In this document: positions 51,814 to 61,135 of the stretch, one piece after another
Position numbering within the stretch: the first letter of the stretch is position 1
Layout: every line of letters starts with the position of its first letter
From: Aureliella helgolandensis
GTDB lineage: Bacteria > Planctomycetota > Planctomycetia > Pirellulales > Pirellulaceae
DNA: 64,000 nucleotides
Direction of reading: 5' to 3'
Assembly: GCF_007752135.1 (NCBI RefSeq)
Contig: NZ_CP036298.1
Location: forward strand, 1,240,001-1,304,000
Notes under the pieces: generated by a model
What the model was told of the DNA's origin: nothing
What the model saw: the letters and a program-made list of their open reading frames with translations, nothing else
Database searches by the model: none
Program-made: the position numbers and the translations under genes

Positions 51814-53469
51814 TCATTGCACTAGGCTGCCGTACTCGAGCTCGATGACGTGTTGGTAGTGGTCGATGACTTCCGGCGTAGCGACTCGGGCCAAGTTCTC
51901 TTGCAAGAGAACGATTTCCAGGACATTCGTTAAGCGATGCCAGCGGGCTTCCAGGTTTGCTTGGTCGCTGGCGTGTTGTCGCAGCTCTTTCAACTTCTCA
52001 CCGCGACCTTTGATCGCCTTCGATTCGGGAGCCGCGTCGATGAATGCCATGAATTCTTCCGAGCGGTCCCCTGCCAAGGCTGCTTGGGTTGGGCTGAAAG
52101 TAGATTCCAGCAATTCAGGCCATTCCCCCTGGACTGCCGCGGTTAGCCGTGTCTTTAGCCCCTCCAATCGTTGGTATTCCACAGCAACCTTGGACTCACT
52201 GGAGGCCAACTTCGTCTTAGCTTGTTTGCGGTGGCGGCGCACGTTGGCAAGGCTCTCTTGCAGATCGCATTGCAGCTGCTCCGCTAGTTCTCGAATGACC
52301 GTGCGTTGCACTACATTGGCTCGCTCGATAATCTGCTCCAGGGATTCGGTCGCTCCTAGCAGCTCGCTATCCGGCGACCGTTTCGGAGGACTCTTTGTGG
52401 CGGAATTAGCGCCACCCAAAAACATCCGTAGCAAGCCTCCTGTTTCTGCTGGAGCCCGTTCTTTCGAGCCGCTGGACTTCCTCAGCTGGCTGTACTTCCG
52501 CAGGAGAACTTCGCTGGTGGTGATCGGGATGTCGATTGTGCGGCTGTTGAGGAGCACGAATGCGTGAGCTTCTGCAAATTGAACTTTTCCATCCAAATTG
52601 TAATCTGGGGATTCGATTGGATTGCCTAGCCGATCTAGGCCGTTGAGCGCAGCCCAAAAATAGGTGCTGTATTCTTCATAGTCAGCTTCGTTGACTTCTG
52701 GCGTACAGCCCGCCGCACCGCGATCATGGCGCTGAGCGAAGAAGCCGCATCGCGGCCTGAGGTTGAGTCCAGCTTTGCGATCACTGCCGTTGAAAATTGT
52801 ATCTGCAAATCCTCCGGCGTAACATTGTGTCATGATCATAATAATCGGAACGTTGGCGTCGAAACGGTCCAGCCACTGCGAGAACTCCTCAGCGTCAATG
52901 GCTCCTTCATCCCATAGTGCAATTGTCGTGTTGCGGGCATTGGGCGTTGGGGCAGAGCTTAAGTCGTTGTAGTAGTCGTCATAGTAATCGTACTCCTGTA
53001 CCGCTGGCCCTCCGTGTGCTGTCACGTAGACGAACAAGCGATCGCCTGCCCGCAGCGTTCGTCCGAGTTGTCCAAACAGGGATTTGAGTGCCGAGTAAGT
53101 CGCGGGCTGATGGGCGGTACCTAGTTGATGATTGCGGTACTCAAACTGACTGACGGGGCTGCCAAACAAGCGTAGCATCCACTTTTCAGCATCCAGCTCG
53201 GTGGAATGCTCGGGATGGAACTGTAGATCCCGTGCCGAATTCTCGCCGTCGGCAAATAAGAGATGGACCGAAGACGTTGCCGCTGAGTGAGCTGCGATGG
53301 TGGACTTGGCGAAGACCACATTGCGTTCGAGGGAGACTTGATTGCTCGTCGGATCGGGCCCACCTCCCAGGATGACGAATACGTCTTCAGCCCAGCATGA
53401 GGTGCAAATCGTAGTAAGTAGGCTCAGGGCTATCCCAAGCGATGGGAGGTGAAGTGAGAAGTGTTTCAC
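51814..53469 (-). CDS. Secreted caspase-fold (clan CD) protease with EF-hand loop
   Basis: 551 residues from GTG 53469. A signal peptide (about 1-27, cleavage near CWAED) sends it out of the cytoplasm. Strand-loop FVYVTAHGGP (His152) and IIMIMTQCYAGGF (Cys216) are the His and Cys dyad of caspase-like and legumain-like peptidases (clan CD). A 12-residue Ca-binding loop, D289 to E300 (DYNLDGKVQFAE), follows, with D1, N3, D5, G6, V8 and E12 as in EF-hands. From about 370 on the sequence is helical and coiled-coil-like (EQIIERANVVQRTVIRELAEQLQ; NVRRHRKQAKTKLASSE). Clan CD enzymes of bacteria include orthocaspases and C13 proteins. Ca-dependent activation is possible by analogy. Confidence 0.8.
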   Translation of the reverse strand: MKHFSLHLPSLGIALSLLTTICTSCWAEDVFVILGGGPDPTSNQVSLERNVVFAKSTIAAHSAATSSVHLLFADGENSARDLQFHPEHSTELDAEKWMLRLFGSPVSQFEYRNHQLGTAHQPATYSALKSLFGQLGRTLRAGDRLFVYVTAHGGPAVQEYDYYDDYYNDLSSAPTPNARNTTIALWDEGAIDAEEFSQWLDRFDANVPIIMIMTQCYAGGFADTIFNGSDRKAGLNLRPRCGFFAQRHDRGAAGCTPEVNEADYEEYSTYFWAALNGLDRLGNPIESPDYNLDGKVQFAEAHAFVLLNSRTIDIPITTSEVLLRKYSQLRKSSGSKERAPAETGGLLRMFLGGANSATKSPPKRSPDSELLGATESLEQIIERANVVQRTVIRELAEQLQCDLQESLANVRRHRKQAKTKLASSESKVAVEYQRLEGLKTRLTAAVQGEWPELLESTFSPTQAALAGDRSEEFMAFIDAAPESKAIKGRGEKLKELRQHASDQANLEARWHRLTNVLEIVLLQENLARVATPEVIDHYQHVIELEYGSLVQ

Positions 53470-53558
53470 GACATGTCGGCCGGTTAGAGTTTGCAGGCAG
53501 TGGTGTCAGCGGTCGGGGTAGAACGCAGCATCCTCAAGGAATGAGGGGGACGCTGTTA

Positions 53559-53666
53559 AGGACCGTCGGAACAATTGTTGAAGGATAGTCGCCGAACCGC
53601 TCCGCCGGTTTGTTCGGGAACATGCCGATCGAGCGATCTGGCGACACTTATTGTTCCAACGGTCCT
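53559..53666. repeat. 17-bp inverted repeat pair flanking a 74-bp core
   Basis: AGGACCGTCGGAACAAT at 53559-53575 and ATTGTTCCAACGGTCCT at 53650-53666 are reverse complements with one mismatch. Inside, GTCGCC at 53588 faces GGCGAC at 53640, extending the symmetry, and AACCG-CTCCG-CCGGTT may fold at the centre. The block lies between the divergent caspase-like gene and oxyR. Candidates are a MITE-like insertion, a large hairpin RNA or a regulatory cruciform. Confidence 0.65.
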
Positions 53667-53738
53667 AAGCCTCCATTCTGTCTGGACAGACTGCTGAGTC
53701 CACCTATTATAGACAGTCCGTCCTCTAAAGGAATCTAA

Positions 53739-54623
53739 ATGGAACTTGATCAACTGCGATACTTTCTGCGGGTCGCCGAGTTTAGCAATTTCACTCGGGC
53801 TGCCGAATCTCTGATGATTTCGCAGTCTGCTTTGAGTCGTTCGATCCAGCGTTTAGAGGAAGAGCTCGGACAACCCGTATTCGAACGCCAGGCTCGTGCT
53901 TTGAAGCTCACCGATGCTGGGACGCTCCTGCGGCAGCGAGCTCAACAAGTGCTGGCGCTCGCCGACGATATGCTGGCTGAGATTACCGATGATGGACAGA
54001 GTGGGCGGATCCGAGTTGGGGCGATTCCCACCATTGCCCCCTACCTTCTGCCCGATGTGCTCCGCGGATTCTCGACGGAGTTTCCTCAGGCTAGGTTGCT
54101 GGTGCAAGAGCAAACGACCGACGTCCTACTCAAGGGCTGCACTGACGGGGAGATCGACATTGCCATCGTCGCCTTGCCCATTGTCAGCAAGTACCTGAAA
54201 ACCGAAGCGTTGTTGGAGGAGGAGCTGTGGCTTATCCTTCCTCCCGGCCATCCACTGAACGCACGCAAGAATATTCGCGTTAGCGACGTTGAATCGTGCC
54301 CGTTTGTGTTGTTAAACGAAGCTCACTGTCTATCGGATAATATCGTCGCCTTCTGTCGACATCGCGCGATTCAACCGGTTGCCGTGGAACGGACGAGTCA
54401 ATTGGCCACCGTGCAGGAATTGGTTTCGTTGGCACATGGCGTGTCTTTTATTCCCGACATGGCAAAGGTTCGCGATGACTCTTCGCGCCGCGTGTACCGA
54501 CGGATCGCTGGCGTGAAACCCATGCGGACGATCGCGATGGTGTGGAATCCCTACCGCTTTCAAAGCAAGTTGCTGGAAACATTCAAGCAGCATTTGCGAG
54601 GGCTGACGGCGCCGGGCAAGTAG
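53739..54623 (+). CDS. oxyR: OxyR-like hydrogen peroxide sensor (LysR family)
   Basis: 294 residues, LysR-type regulator. N-terminal helix-turn-helix ([22 protein letters not shown], about 2-23, with [17 protein letters not shown]). The regulatory domain has Cys197 and Cys206 in [11 protein letters not shown], with the same spacing (8 residues between) as Cys199 and Cys208 of E. coli OxyR, which form the peroxide-sensing disulfide. That pair makes OxyR the likely function rather than generic LysR. ATG 53739 has AGGA six bases upstream. Divergent from the protease gene; no catalase or peroxiredoxin is nearby, so the targets are elsewhere. Confidence 0.88.
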   Translation: MELDQLRYFLRVAEFSNFTRAAESLMISQSALSRSIQRLEEELGQPVFERQARALKLTDAGTLLRQRAQQVLALADDMLAEITDDGQSGRIRVGAIPTIAPYLLPDVLRGFSTEFPQARLLVQEQTTDVLLKGCTDGEIDIAIVALPIVSKYLKTEALLEEELWLILPPGHPLNARKNIRVSDVESCPFVLLNEAHCLSDNIVAFCRHRAIQPVAVERTSQLATVQELVSLAHGVSFIPDMAKVRDDSSRRVYRRIAGVKPMRTIAMVWNPYRFQSKLLETFKQHLRGLTAPGK

Positions 54624-54637
54624 AGGAGGCTTAAGCA

Positions 54638-54705
54638 TTGCGCATCAGCTTGTTGCGCATCAGCTTGTTGCGCACCAGTTTGTTGCGCACCAGTTTGTTG
54701 CGCAC
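54638..54705. repeat. 15-bp tandem repeat, four and a half copies
   Basis: TTGCGCATCAGCTTG twice (54638-54652, 54653-54667), then TTGCGCACCAGTTTG twice (54668-54682, 54683-54697) and TTGCGCAC. The two halves differ at two positions, so two duplication rounds are implied. It lies between the convergent oxyR and esterase genes, ending one base before the esterase stop codon. Confidence 0.9.
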
Positions 54706-54706
54706 T

Positions 54707-55591
54707 CTACTCGGATTGTTTTACCAAGTGAGTTGTAAACCAGTCGACCATTGCTTGCGTTGATTTCTGCGCGTCCTCACCTTCGAAGCCATGCCCGGCT
54801 TCTGGGAATTCGATCAGTTGACTCTTTACTTCTGCCTTTTCAAATGCGGCTTGAATGTTTCGACTATGTTCCACCGGCACCAGCGCGTCCTTAGTGCCTG
54901 CTAGGAGAAGGGTGGGGGGATCGTCGTGCGAAACATGCAGCAGTGGGGAATCTGGTTCCAAGTCCTGCATGGGGAGCTGCAGGGCTGGGAATTTTTCGTA
55001 AGCGGGTAGGCGGTTGGGAGCATCGGTTCCCATGGCTCTTAAATCGGTGGGAGCCACATAGGCCACCACAGCTTGGACTCGATCACTAACGCGTTCCACA
55101 GGATCCGCAGCGCTGGGCTGGCCCTCGTCCGACGCGGTTCCCAGCATTAGCGAGAGATGTCCTCCGGCGCTCAACCCAAACACTCCTATGCGATTGGGGG
55201 CAATGCTGAACTCCTCTGCATGCAATCGGATGTACCGAACGCTGCGCCGAACATCGGAAACTGCTTCCGCGATCGAAAACCGAGGACTGCTGCCATGACG
55301 CACCGCAAACACGGTAAAACCCTGGTCGGTTAGGGGACGTAAACGGACTTGCATCTGCTCAGGCGGCGTCCAGTTGGAATACCAGCCACCACTGACCATG
55401 TACAACACCGCAGCACCATTGGAGTTTTGAGTGGGGGCAAAAACATCGCATGTCATCGCCAGCCCAAGCTTGTGACCGTATACCACGTCAGGGGTGATCT
55501 TCGGATTTTCGGCAAGGGTTCGACCCTCGCAGAAGAGTGGCAGGATGGCGGTCAGCAGCAGGGGGAGTTGTCGGAGTGCAAGCTTTGGCAT
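54707..55591 (-). CDS. Secreted alpha/beta-hydrolase (esterase/BD-FAE-like)
   Basis: 294 residues. ATG 55591 is chosen since it begins a signal peptide (MPKLALRQLPLLLTAILPLF, cleavage near LAENP). The oxyanion motif YMVSGGWYSNW, nucleophile Ser141 in FGLSAGGHLS, and the catalytic His in GHGFEG (about 270) give the alpha/beta-hydrolase order; the acid would be in DALVPVE. The family includes feruloyl and acetyl-xylan-type esterases, so plant or algal polysaccharide is a likely substrate by inference. It is convergent with oxyR and follows DUF1501 by 115 bases. Confidence 0.8.
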   Translation of the reverse strand: MPKLALRQLPLLLTAILPLFCEGRTLAENPKITPDVVYGHKLGLAMTCDVFAPTQNSNGAAVLYMVSGGWYSNWTPPEQMQVRLRPLTDQGFTVFAVRHGSSPRFSIAEAVSDVRRSVRYIRLHAEEFSIAPNRIGVFGLSAGGHLSLMLGTASDEGQPSAADPVERVSDRVQAVVAYVAPTDLRAMGTDAPNRLPAYEKFPALQLPMQDLEPDSPLLHVSHDDPPTLLLAGTKDALVPVEHSRNIQAAFEKAEVKSQLIEFPEAGHGFEGEDAQKSTQAMVDWFTTHLVKQSE

Positions 55592-55706
55592 GTGGGAGGA
55601 CTTTCGGTTTGACGAAGGTGTGCAGGGAGTTGGTGTGCAGGGGGGGGGCGGGCAGGGAGTTGGGGACATCTCGAGCGGCAAATCACTTGGCTGCATGCAG
55701 CAGTGG

Positions 55707-56948
55707 TCACATGAACAAATTCAGGGGATCGTAGCCTTCCCCCACGATAGGGCCTGGGGCGGTTCGGAACCAGGCATCCAGGACGGAGGCATACACTTGC
55801 CGAAAATCGAACTGGTGCTGTAAATCGCCATCGTGCAGATCGACCAGATTCGGGGGATCTCCGGTCACACCCGCCCGCACGCCGCCACCGCACAGAAACA
55901 TGGGGCCCGCCGCACCATGGTCGGTCCCGGCACTCGCATTCTCAGCCACGCGCCGGCCAAATTCGCTAAAGGTCATCACGCAGACTCGGTCTGCATGGGA
56001 ATGAGCGTCGAGATCGCGGATCAAGGCGCTGACCGCATCGCTCCACTCGCGCAGAAGGATTTCATGGGTCGCTGGTTGTTGTGCATGCGTGTCAAAACCA
56101 TCCAACTGTACATAGTAGACTCGTGTCTGGAGCCCAGCATCAATCAACTGTGCGATCACTTGTAATTTTTTACCCAATTCACTCTCGGGGTAGGTCACCT
56201 CGCTGTGATAGCTTTCCGCCGCTTCAGCGACGCGTTGGCTAGCCACCAATGCTGAGGTTGTACTCGCCTGCAGGAAGCTCAGCAAAGCATTGGAATCCGT
56301 TTCCTGCCGTTTTGATGGAATCTGGCTGTCGAGCAATTTGCGCAATGCGTCTCGATTGGCACCTTGAAGTTGAAATTCAGCCAGCTCTCGAACGGTTGGA
56401 ACGCGAACACGTTGGGACACGACCGCAAAGGGTTGTTGCTCACGACCCAAATGCAGCGCGGGGACATCTCCACCAGCGGACTCCTGCAGCGTGTCCAACA
56501 AGCGTCCCAGCCAACCGTCGGGACGCGGTTGGTCCTTGCGGCGGCAGGTGTGCCAAATATCCATCGATTCAAAATGCGAACGATTGGGCTGGTCGTAGCC
56601 CACCCCTTGAATAATCGCCAATTGTCCAGCCTCGTAGAGGTTCCCCATGCCGGACATCGCGGGATGCAATCCAAGGTCGTTACCACATGGAATAACGGAA
56701 GATTTCTCGATCGCCAACTTGGGACGGGCCCGCCGGTACTCTTCGTCTGTATAGGGGATCACGGTGTTTAGACCATCGTTTCCTCCCGATAGTTGAACCA
56801 CCACCAGAATCCGCTCATCGCGAGTATTTCCACGTTGAGCAGCTTCGGCAAAGCAGGCTGGAACCGCAGCGCCAATGCCAACAGCCGTCGCGCCACCCAG
56901 AGAGGACTTCAAGAAGCGACGCCGGGATGAATTGATTGAAATGTGCAT
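55707..56948 (-). CDS. DUF1501 secreted protein
   Basis: 413 residues. Twin-arginine signal SSRRRFLKSSLGGA at the N-terminus. The family core has DERILVVVQLSGGNDGLNTVIPY (about 43-65) and the sulfatase/phosphatase-like alpha/beta fold continues (SHFESMDIWHT; GFDTHAQQ; SEFGRRVAENASAGTDHG). DUF1501 is a common planctomycete and bacteroidete family of unclear activity, usually cotranscribed with DUF1800 as here (3 bases downstream of it). Confidence 0.88.
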   Translation of the reverse strand: MHISINSSRRRFLKSSLGGATAVGIGAAVPACFAEAAQRGNTRDERILVVVQLSGGNDGLNTVIPYTDEEYRRARPKLAIEKSSVIPCGNDLGLHPAMSGMGNLYEAGQLAIIQGVGYDQPNRSHFESMDIWHTCRRKDQPRPDGWLGRLLDTLQESAGGDVPALHLGREQQPFAVVSQRVRVPTVRELAEFQLQGANRDALRKLLDSQIPSKRQETDSNALLSFLQASTTSALVASQRVAEAAESYHSEVTYPESELGKKLQVIAQLIDAGLQTRVYYVQLDGFDTHAQQPATHEILLREWSDAVSALIRDLDAHSHADRVCVMTFSEFGRRVAENASAGTDHGAAGPMFLCGGGVRAGVTGDPPNLVDLHDGDLQHQFDFRQVYASVLDAWFRTAPGPIVGEGYDPLNLFM

Positions 56949-56951
56949 GGT

Positions 56952-58328
56952 TTAACCTAATTGGCATTCCGGTAGGGAGGTGACGGCGTGCAGCAGGGCG
57001 CGAAGCTTCAGTTCTTTCCCTCCCGAGGATCGCTCGTACGATTGTAGCAATTGGTGCTGCGTTGCATCGCTCAAGGGGATAGCCAGCAAGCAGCGGCTCA
57101 AGTATTCGATCGTTTGCCGCGGAGTCCCAATTTGTCGTGCCTCCAGATAGTCGCTGAAGCTCATGCCGGCGAATCGAGTTGAGTCATCCGCTAAAACTTT
57201 GGAGATAAGATTGGCACGTCCCAATAACGTGGAAGAATTAATCCACGTGCGTCCGCCATCCCATCCCTTAACATTGGGTGGGTAGAACAAGCCCTGGCCA
57301 AGTTCCAGCAAGCCGGATGCGAGGGTTTGAGTATTGGTGGTGGCGCTCAGACAACGGAGAGAGCCGAGGATGAGCTCTACTGGAGAGCGGATTTTCCGCC
57401 CCATCGCGTGCTGGGAAAAGAATAGATTGCTGCTCAGGAGTTGCTGCAACACAGGGGCAATTCGCAGCCCCTGTTCTCGAAAGGTGTTCGCTAAGGGTTG
57501 CAGCAACTCATCCGCAGGCGCGGGTTCGTCGCTGATAAAGAAGCGATACCACTTGCGAACGAGAAATAATTCGAGTTGTGGTTGTTCCAAGACAATTTCA
57601 ATTCCGTCTTCGCCATCGAATGCACCGCTTTGTCCCAGGATCGATTTCGTCCCGGAGTCCTGTTGGTACCTGTTTTTGCGGAAACGCTTATTCTTGACCT
57701 CCCACCCGGTAAAGCATCGGGCAAGTTCTTGAATATCGGATTCACTGTAGTTTCCTTCGCCCAGGCAAAAGAGCTCCATCAACTCTCGAGCGAAATTCTC
57801 GTTGGGGTGTGCCTTGCGATTCACCGCGGAATCGAGGTAGATCAGCATGGCTGGATCTTTGGAAATCCGTTGCACCAATTCACTGAATTCTCCGAGCGCG
57901 TGCTCCCGCAAAAATTGATTCTGATTCCACATCATGCGGGCATTTTGTACCTTTTCTGCGCTGGTTGCAAAATGGCCATGCCAAAATAGAGTCATCTTTT
58001 CCAGAAGCTGGTTGGGCGTATACAGAAAGCGATAGACCCAAGCGGCAGACAGTTGCCGCGGATCTCCACCCGCCATGACTGTTTCGGCCAGCAGGTTTGC
58101 AGTTGCCCGGAAGTCGCTCTCTTCGGTGTTCTGCGCCAGCAATTCTTGGACGATGACTACGGGCGGACGCTGCCGTGCGTCAATCAGCACGTTGTGGTCA
58201 GCGCCCAGGCCGGCGCGGCGAAAGAGATGTGCCGCCCTCGCATCATCCCACGGGATTTTCGAGCTCGGTTCGAAAGGGGACCAAGCCCATTCAGGATCAA
58301 TGCGTTGCATGCTCAGGGATTCGCTCAT
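56952..58328 (-). CDS. DUF1800 family protein
   Basis: 458 residues. Family features are HLFRRAGLGADHNVLIDARQR (about 34-54), FWHGHFATSAEKVQNARMM (about 113-131), NRKAHPNENFARELMELFCLG (about 167-187) and NVKGWDGGRTWINSSTLLGRAN (about 355-376). Function unknown; always paired with DUF1501. Its ATG overlaps the stop of the preceding gene by four bases (ATGA), and its own stop lies three bases before DUF1501. No signal peptide visible. Confidence 0.9.
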   Translation of the reverse strand: MSESLSMQRIDPEWAWSPFEPSSKIPWDDARAAHLFRRAGLGADHNVLIDARQRPPVVIVQELLAQNTEESDFRATANLLAETVMAGGDPRQLSAAWVYRFLYTPNQLLEKMTLFWHGHFATSAEKVQNARMMWNQNQFLREHALGEFSELVQRISKDPAMLIYLDSAVNRKAHPNENFARELMELFCLGEGNYSESDIQELARCFTGWEVKNKRFRKNRYQQDSGTKSILGQSGAFDGEDGIEIVLEQPQLELFLVRKWYRFFISDEPAPADELLQPLANTFREQGLRIAPVLQQLLSSNLFFSQHAMGRKIRSPVELILGSLRCLSATTNTQTLASGLLELGQGLFYPPNVKGWDGGRTWINSSTLLGRANLISKVLADDSTRFAGMSFSDYLEARQIGTPRQTIEYLSRCLLAIPLSDATQHQLLQSYERSSGGKELKLRALLHAVTSLPECQLG

Positions 58329-60127
58329 TGGACCTGCTCCACGTTGAACTGGATTTCTGCATCCAGAGTTAGCTGCGCCTCCGACACTTTAAGAGAGACC
58401 TGCGCGTCACGGAGGAAGGTGAGGAGATCGAGCAAGAGTCCAATCTCTCCTTCGGCTGCTTCGCGAGGCTGCCCTTTTTCGAGCATGCTGTTGGCAATTA
58501 ACTGCTGTTTGTTCGCCTGCAAGACCTCGTGCAATGCCCCCGCTTCCAAGATGACTGCAGTGTTCATTGCCGTCTCCTGCGACCGCCGCTCTGCTGAGAG
58601 GTTGGGGGCCAAACCCACCAATTCTCGTGCCAAGGCTGTCGTGCTGGAGAAGATGATCCGCTCGCCAGCAAAGGCTAGCGTCGGTGAGAAATTGAAATTG
58701 ATGGGAGCACGCTGGCTCTCACGCTCCTCGTGCTCCGGTACGTAGGTCGCAGTGATCAATTGAGCCGCGTCTTGGACTTCCATCCCTAGGTCGAGTTGGG
58801 GTTGACCGTTCATGGCCCCTGTAATGTTGAGAAAGCCGATGAAACTCTGAAAGACCCTGCGGAGGGAGGGAGTCGTTTCGGTGGAATCTCGCATGCGAAA
58901 CTGAATCGCAAATGCCGGCAATTGGATTGCTGGTTTGGGAAGAGTGTCGGTGAAGTCTTGGGTGCTGCCCACGATCTGGAGCGAACTTCGAAATGCACCC
59001 AGAATGTCTTCGCCAAAGTCCTTGCCACTGAAAAAAGTGGTCAACTGCGAGTCGGTTTGCGTCAATTGATCGCTCGCCTTGTCGCCCAGTAAGTCTCCAG
59101 CTTGCAGCCACATCTGAGATAGATCGCGGTGAGCGGATAGGGCGAACAGTCTATTCTCTACTTGAAGCAATTCAGGGGCGGAGGCGAGTTCGGGGGCTCC
59201 AAAGGAATATTCGCGAGGCGTTTCCCAAGCCCGATCATGAGGAGTTTCTAACTGCAATTTCATTCCGTTGGAATCTAGCTTTAATCGTCCGGTGACATGG
59301 GGCGTCTGACGCAAGTTGGCGAGGATACCTCCCAAGGCAAGTTCTCCGAAGTAGTTGTCGATCCTTTCGGTGAACAGCTTCTTAGCGACCCCAGCTTCGC
59401 GGATAGCCTGAATATCGAGATAGGCTACGACTGCGTCGGCGTTGTCCGATGGTTCCTTAGCTTGTACCGCCTCGGCAAAAGCCGGGCTGTTCTGCAAGCA
59501 ATTTTCAGTGCCCTCGACATACTGATCGATGATGGCTTTGCCAAGCTCGCGTCGATTGGTTAGCACCAACCAATGGTCGAGCTGCACCAGTTTGAATTCC
59601 TCGTTGAGGTTGTGTACCGGAAACCCGCGGTAGTCGGCTTCTTGGGCGGGAACGCCTCCTGCCTGCAACATTCGAATGGCTAGCACGAAACCCTTCAAAC
59701 GGTCGATCGCATTCTTGTCGGTGGATTGGACCAGCACGGCCAGTCCCCTCTGCTCCCGGTCCACTGCTAAGGTGATGCCTCGGTCCGCAACCGTCGCTAG
59801 AGCTTCGGGCCAAGGACGCCTCATGTTGGCCTCGAAGGCCTGGACACCCATGGTGAGCTTCTGAAAGCCTTCGTTCTGCGTTGCGGCAGCGTAAGCGGGC
59901 ATGGCCGACAGACGCTCGCGGAGTGGGTGGTTCAGGACCAGGTCCAGCGTGGCTCCAATGTGATTGACCTCTGCATAGGCCACGATGGTGGGGGGCAGCA
60001 AGCTGGCGCTGCTGCGCGCTTCCTCGGCCGCTTCGCTGGCAACCAACCAGCCGGGGAGCAACCCGAGCGCTAGGAGTGCAAGAGCGCTGCGGCCGCAATA
60101 AAAACTGTGCATCCGAATTTTCTGCAT
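58325..60127 (-). CDS. Secreted protein upstream of DUF1800/DUF1501
   Basis: About 600 residues from ATG 60127 (60148 also possible; the frame upstream is not convincing). Signal segment (about 10-35, ALALLALGLLPGWLVAS). Two-domain beta-rich body, with similar blocks TIVAYAEVNHIGATLDLVLNHP (about 45-66) and TLAFAGERIIFSSTTAL (about 470-486), and a Glu-rich tail. No family recognised. The four-base overlap with DUF1800 puts all three in one transcript, so it likely shares their role. Confidence 0.65.
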   Translation of the reverse strand: MQKIRMHSFYCGRSALALLALGLLPGWLVASEAAEEARSSASLLPPTIVAYAEVNHIGATLDLVLNHPLRERLSAMPAYAAATQNEGFQKLTMGVQAFEANMRRPWPEALATVADRGITLAVDREQRGLAVLVQSTDKNAIDRLKGFVLAIRMLQAGGVPAQEADYRGFPVHNLNEEFKLVQLDHWLVLTNRRELGKAIIDQYVEGTENCLQNSPAFAEAVQAKEPSDNADAVVAYLDIQAIREAGVAKKLFTERIDNYFGELALGGILANLRQTPHVTGRLKLDSNGMKLQLETPHDRAWETPREYSFGAPELASAPELLQVENRLFALSAHRDLSQMWLQAGDLLGDKASDQLTQTDSQLTTFFSGKDFGEDILGAFRSSLQIVGSTQDFTDTLPKPAIQLPAFAIQFRMRDSTETTPSLRRVFQSFIGFLNITGAMNGQPQLDLGMEVQDAAQLITATYVPEHEERESQRAPINFNFSPTLAFAGERIIFSSTTALARELVGLAPNLSAERRSQETAMNTAVILEAGALHEVLQANKQQLIANSMLEKGQPREAAEGEIGLLLDLLTFLRDAQVSLKVSEAQLTLDAEIQFNVEQVQ

Positions 60128-60332
60128 CGTCAATGGCTGGCCGGTCATGAGGGAGTTGCTCTTGCGGAAGGGGGACGGTTGCAATTCTATACCTATGAGT
60201 CTATTCTCCAGCGGTTGTTGTCGCTTGGTATCAGTCTGTAACAAACTGTCGGAAATGTTCGCGCTTGACCTAACCTGAGCGCTGCTGAGAGGTGGAGATC
60301 GCTCCAGCGCGTCGATTGAAAGCGAATTACGC

Positions 60333-60992
60333 ATGCCGCACCTAGATGATCGATTGAAAGCTGTCGCGCGACAGCTCCGCTCCGAGGTGCACGTCGATAT
60401 TGGTTCCGACCATGGCCATCTCTTAAAGGCCCTCTTGGCGGCCGGACGAATCCGTCGTGGTATCGCCATTGAGAATAAACGCCAGCCCTTCGAAAACTCG
60501 AGGCATACCCTGGCGGGAGTGAATGCGGAAGTGCGTTTCGCGGATGGTTTAGAAGGAGTGCAGCACGGCGAGGCGAATAGTCTCAGTATCTGTGGCATGG
60601 GGGCAGAATCCATTTTAAACATCCTCCAGGCGTTTCCCTCCCGAGTGCCCCCGTTGGTCGTGTTGCAGCCCAATCGTTGCCCTGAAGTGTTACGCGCATG
60701 GGGGCTGCGAAATGGTTTTCATCTGTGCGACGAACAGTTGGTCTACGGACACTGGCCCTACCCCATCCTCCGCTTTGAACAGGCACAAGACGCTCGTGAT
60801 CCTGCCTACGAGGGGCTGGGACGCGAAGCCGCGTTGCTCTGGGGGCCGCATTTAATTCGGCGGTGGGAGCCCGAGTTCGTGGCTCGCCTCCGCGAAGAAA
60901 AACGCTATTGGAGTGACTTCAAACGCTTGGGGCCAGACAACGCCCAGCGGCTGCAGCTCCTCCATCAAATTTTGTCAGGTGTGCAGCAGTGA
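60333..60992 (+). CDS. TrmK-like tRNA (adenine-N1)-methyltransferase
   Basis: 219 residues. SAM-binding motif VDIGSDHGHL (about 20-29) and the later ICGMGAESILNIL (about 82-94), with NRCPEVLRAWGLRNGFHLC (about 109-127), match the TrmK family (COG2384), which methylates A22 of tRNAs. Start at ATG 60333 gives family length. It is divergent from the upstream secreted-protein gene by about 205 bases. The target adenosine is inferred from family only. Confidence 0.8.
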   Translation: MPHLDDRLKAVARQLRSEVHVDIGSDHGHLLKALLAAGRIRRGIAIENKRQPFENSRHTLAGVNAEVRFADGLEGVQHGEANSLSICGMGAESILNILQAFPSRVPPLVVLQPNRCPEVLRAWGLRNGFHLCDEQLVYGHWPYPILRFEQAQDARDPAYEGLGREAALLWGPHLIRRWEPEFVARLREEKRYWSDFKRLGPDNAQRLQLLHQILSGVQQ

Positions 60993-61135
60993 TTTTGCCC
61001 GCTGATGCCTGGGGCGTAGGTGGCCCAAGGCCGTCCGTTGGCTTCCGCATTGCTTTCAACAATTGCGCGTCGACACCCTACTGAGGAAGGTGCGGAGCGG
61101 CATTCAGCGGCTCGCTACGAGACTGCTGTGCATTT

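Noticed and set aside
53704-53712. CTATTATAG as an OxyR operator half
   Set aside because: OxyR sites need ATAG and CTAT elements separated by seven bases in four blocks. Here they touch with one base between.
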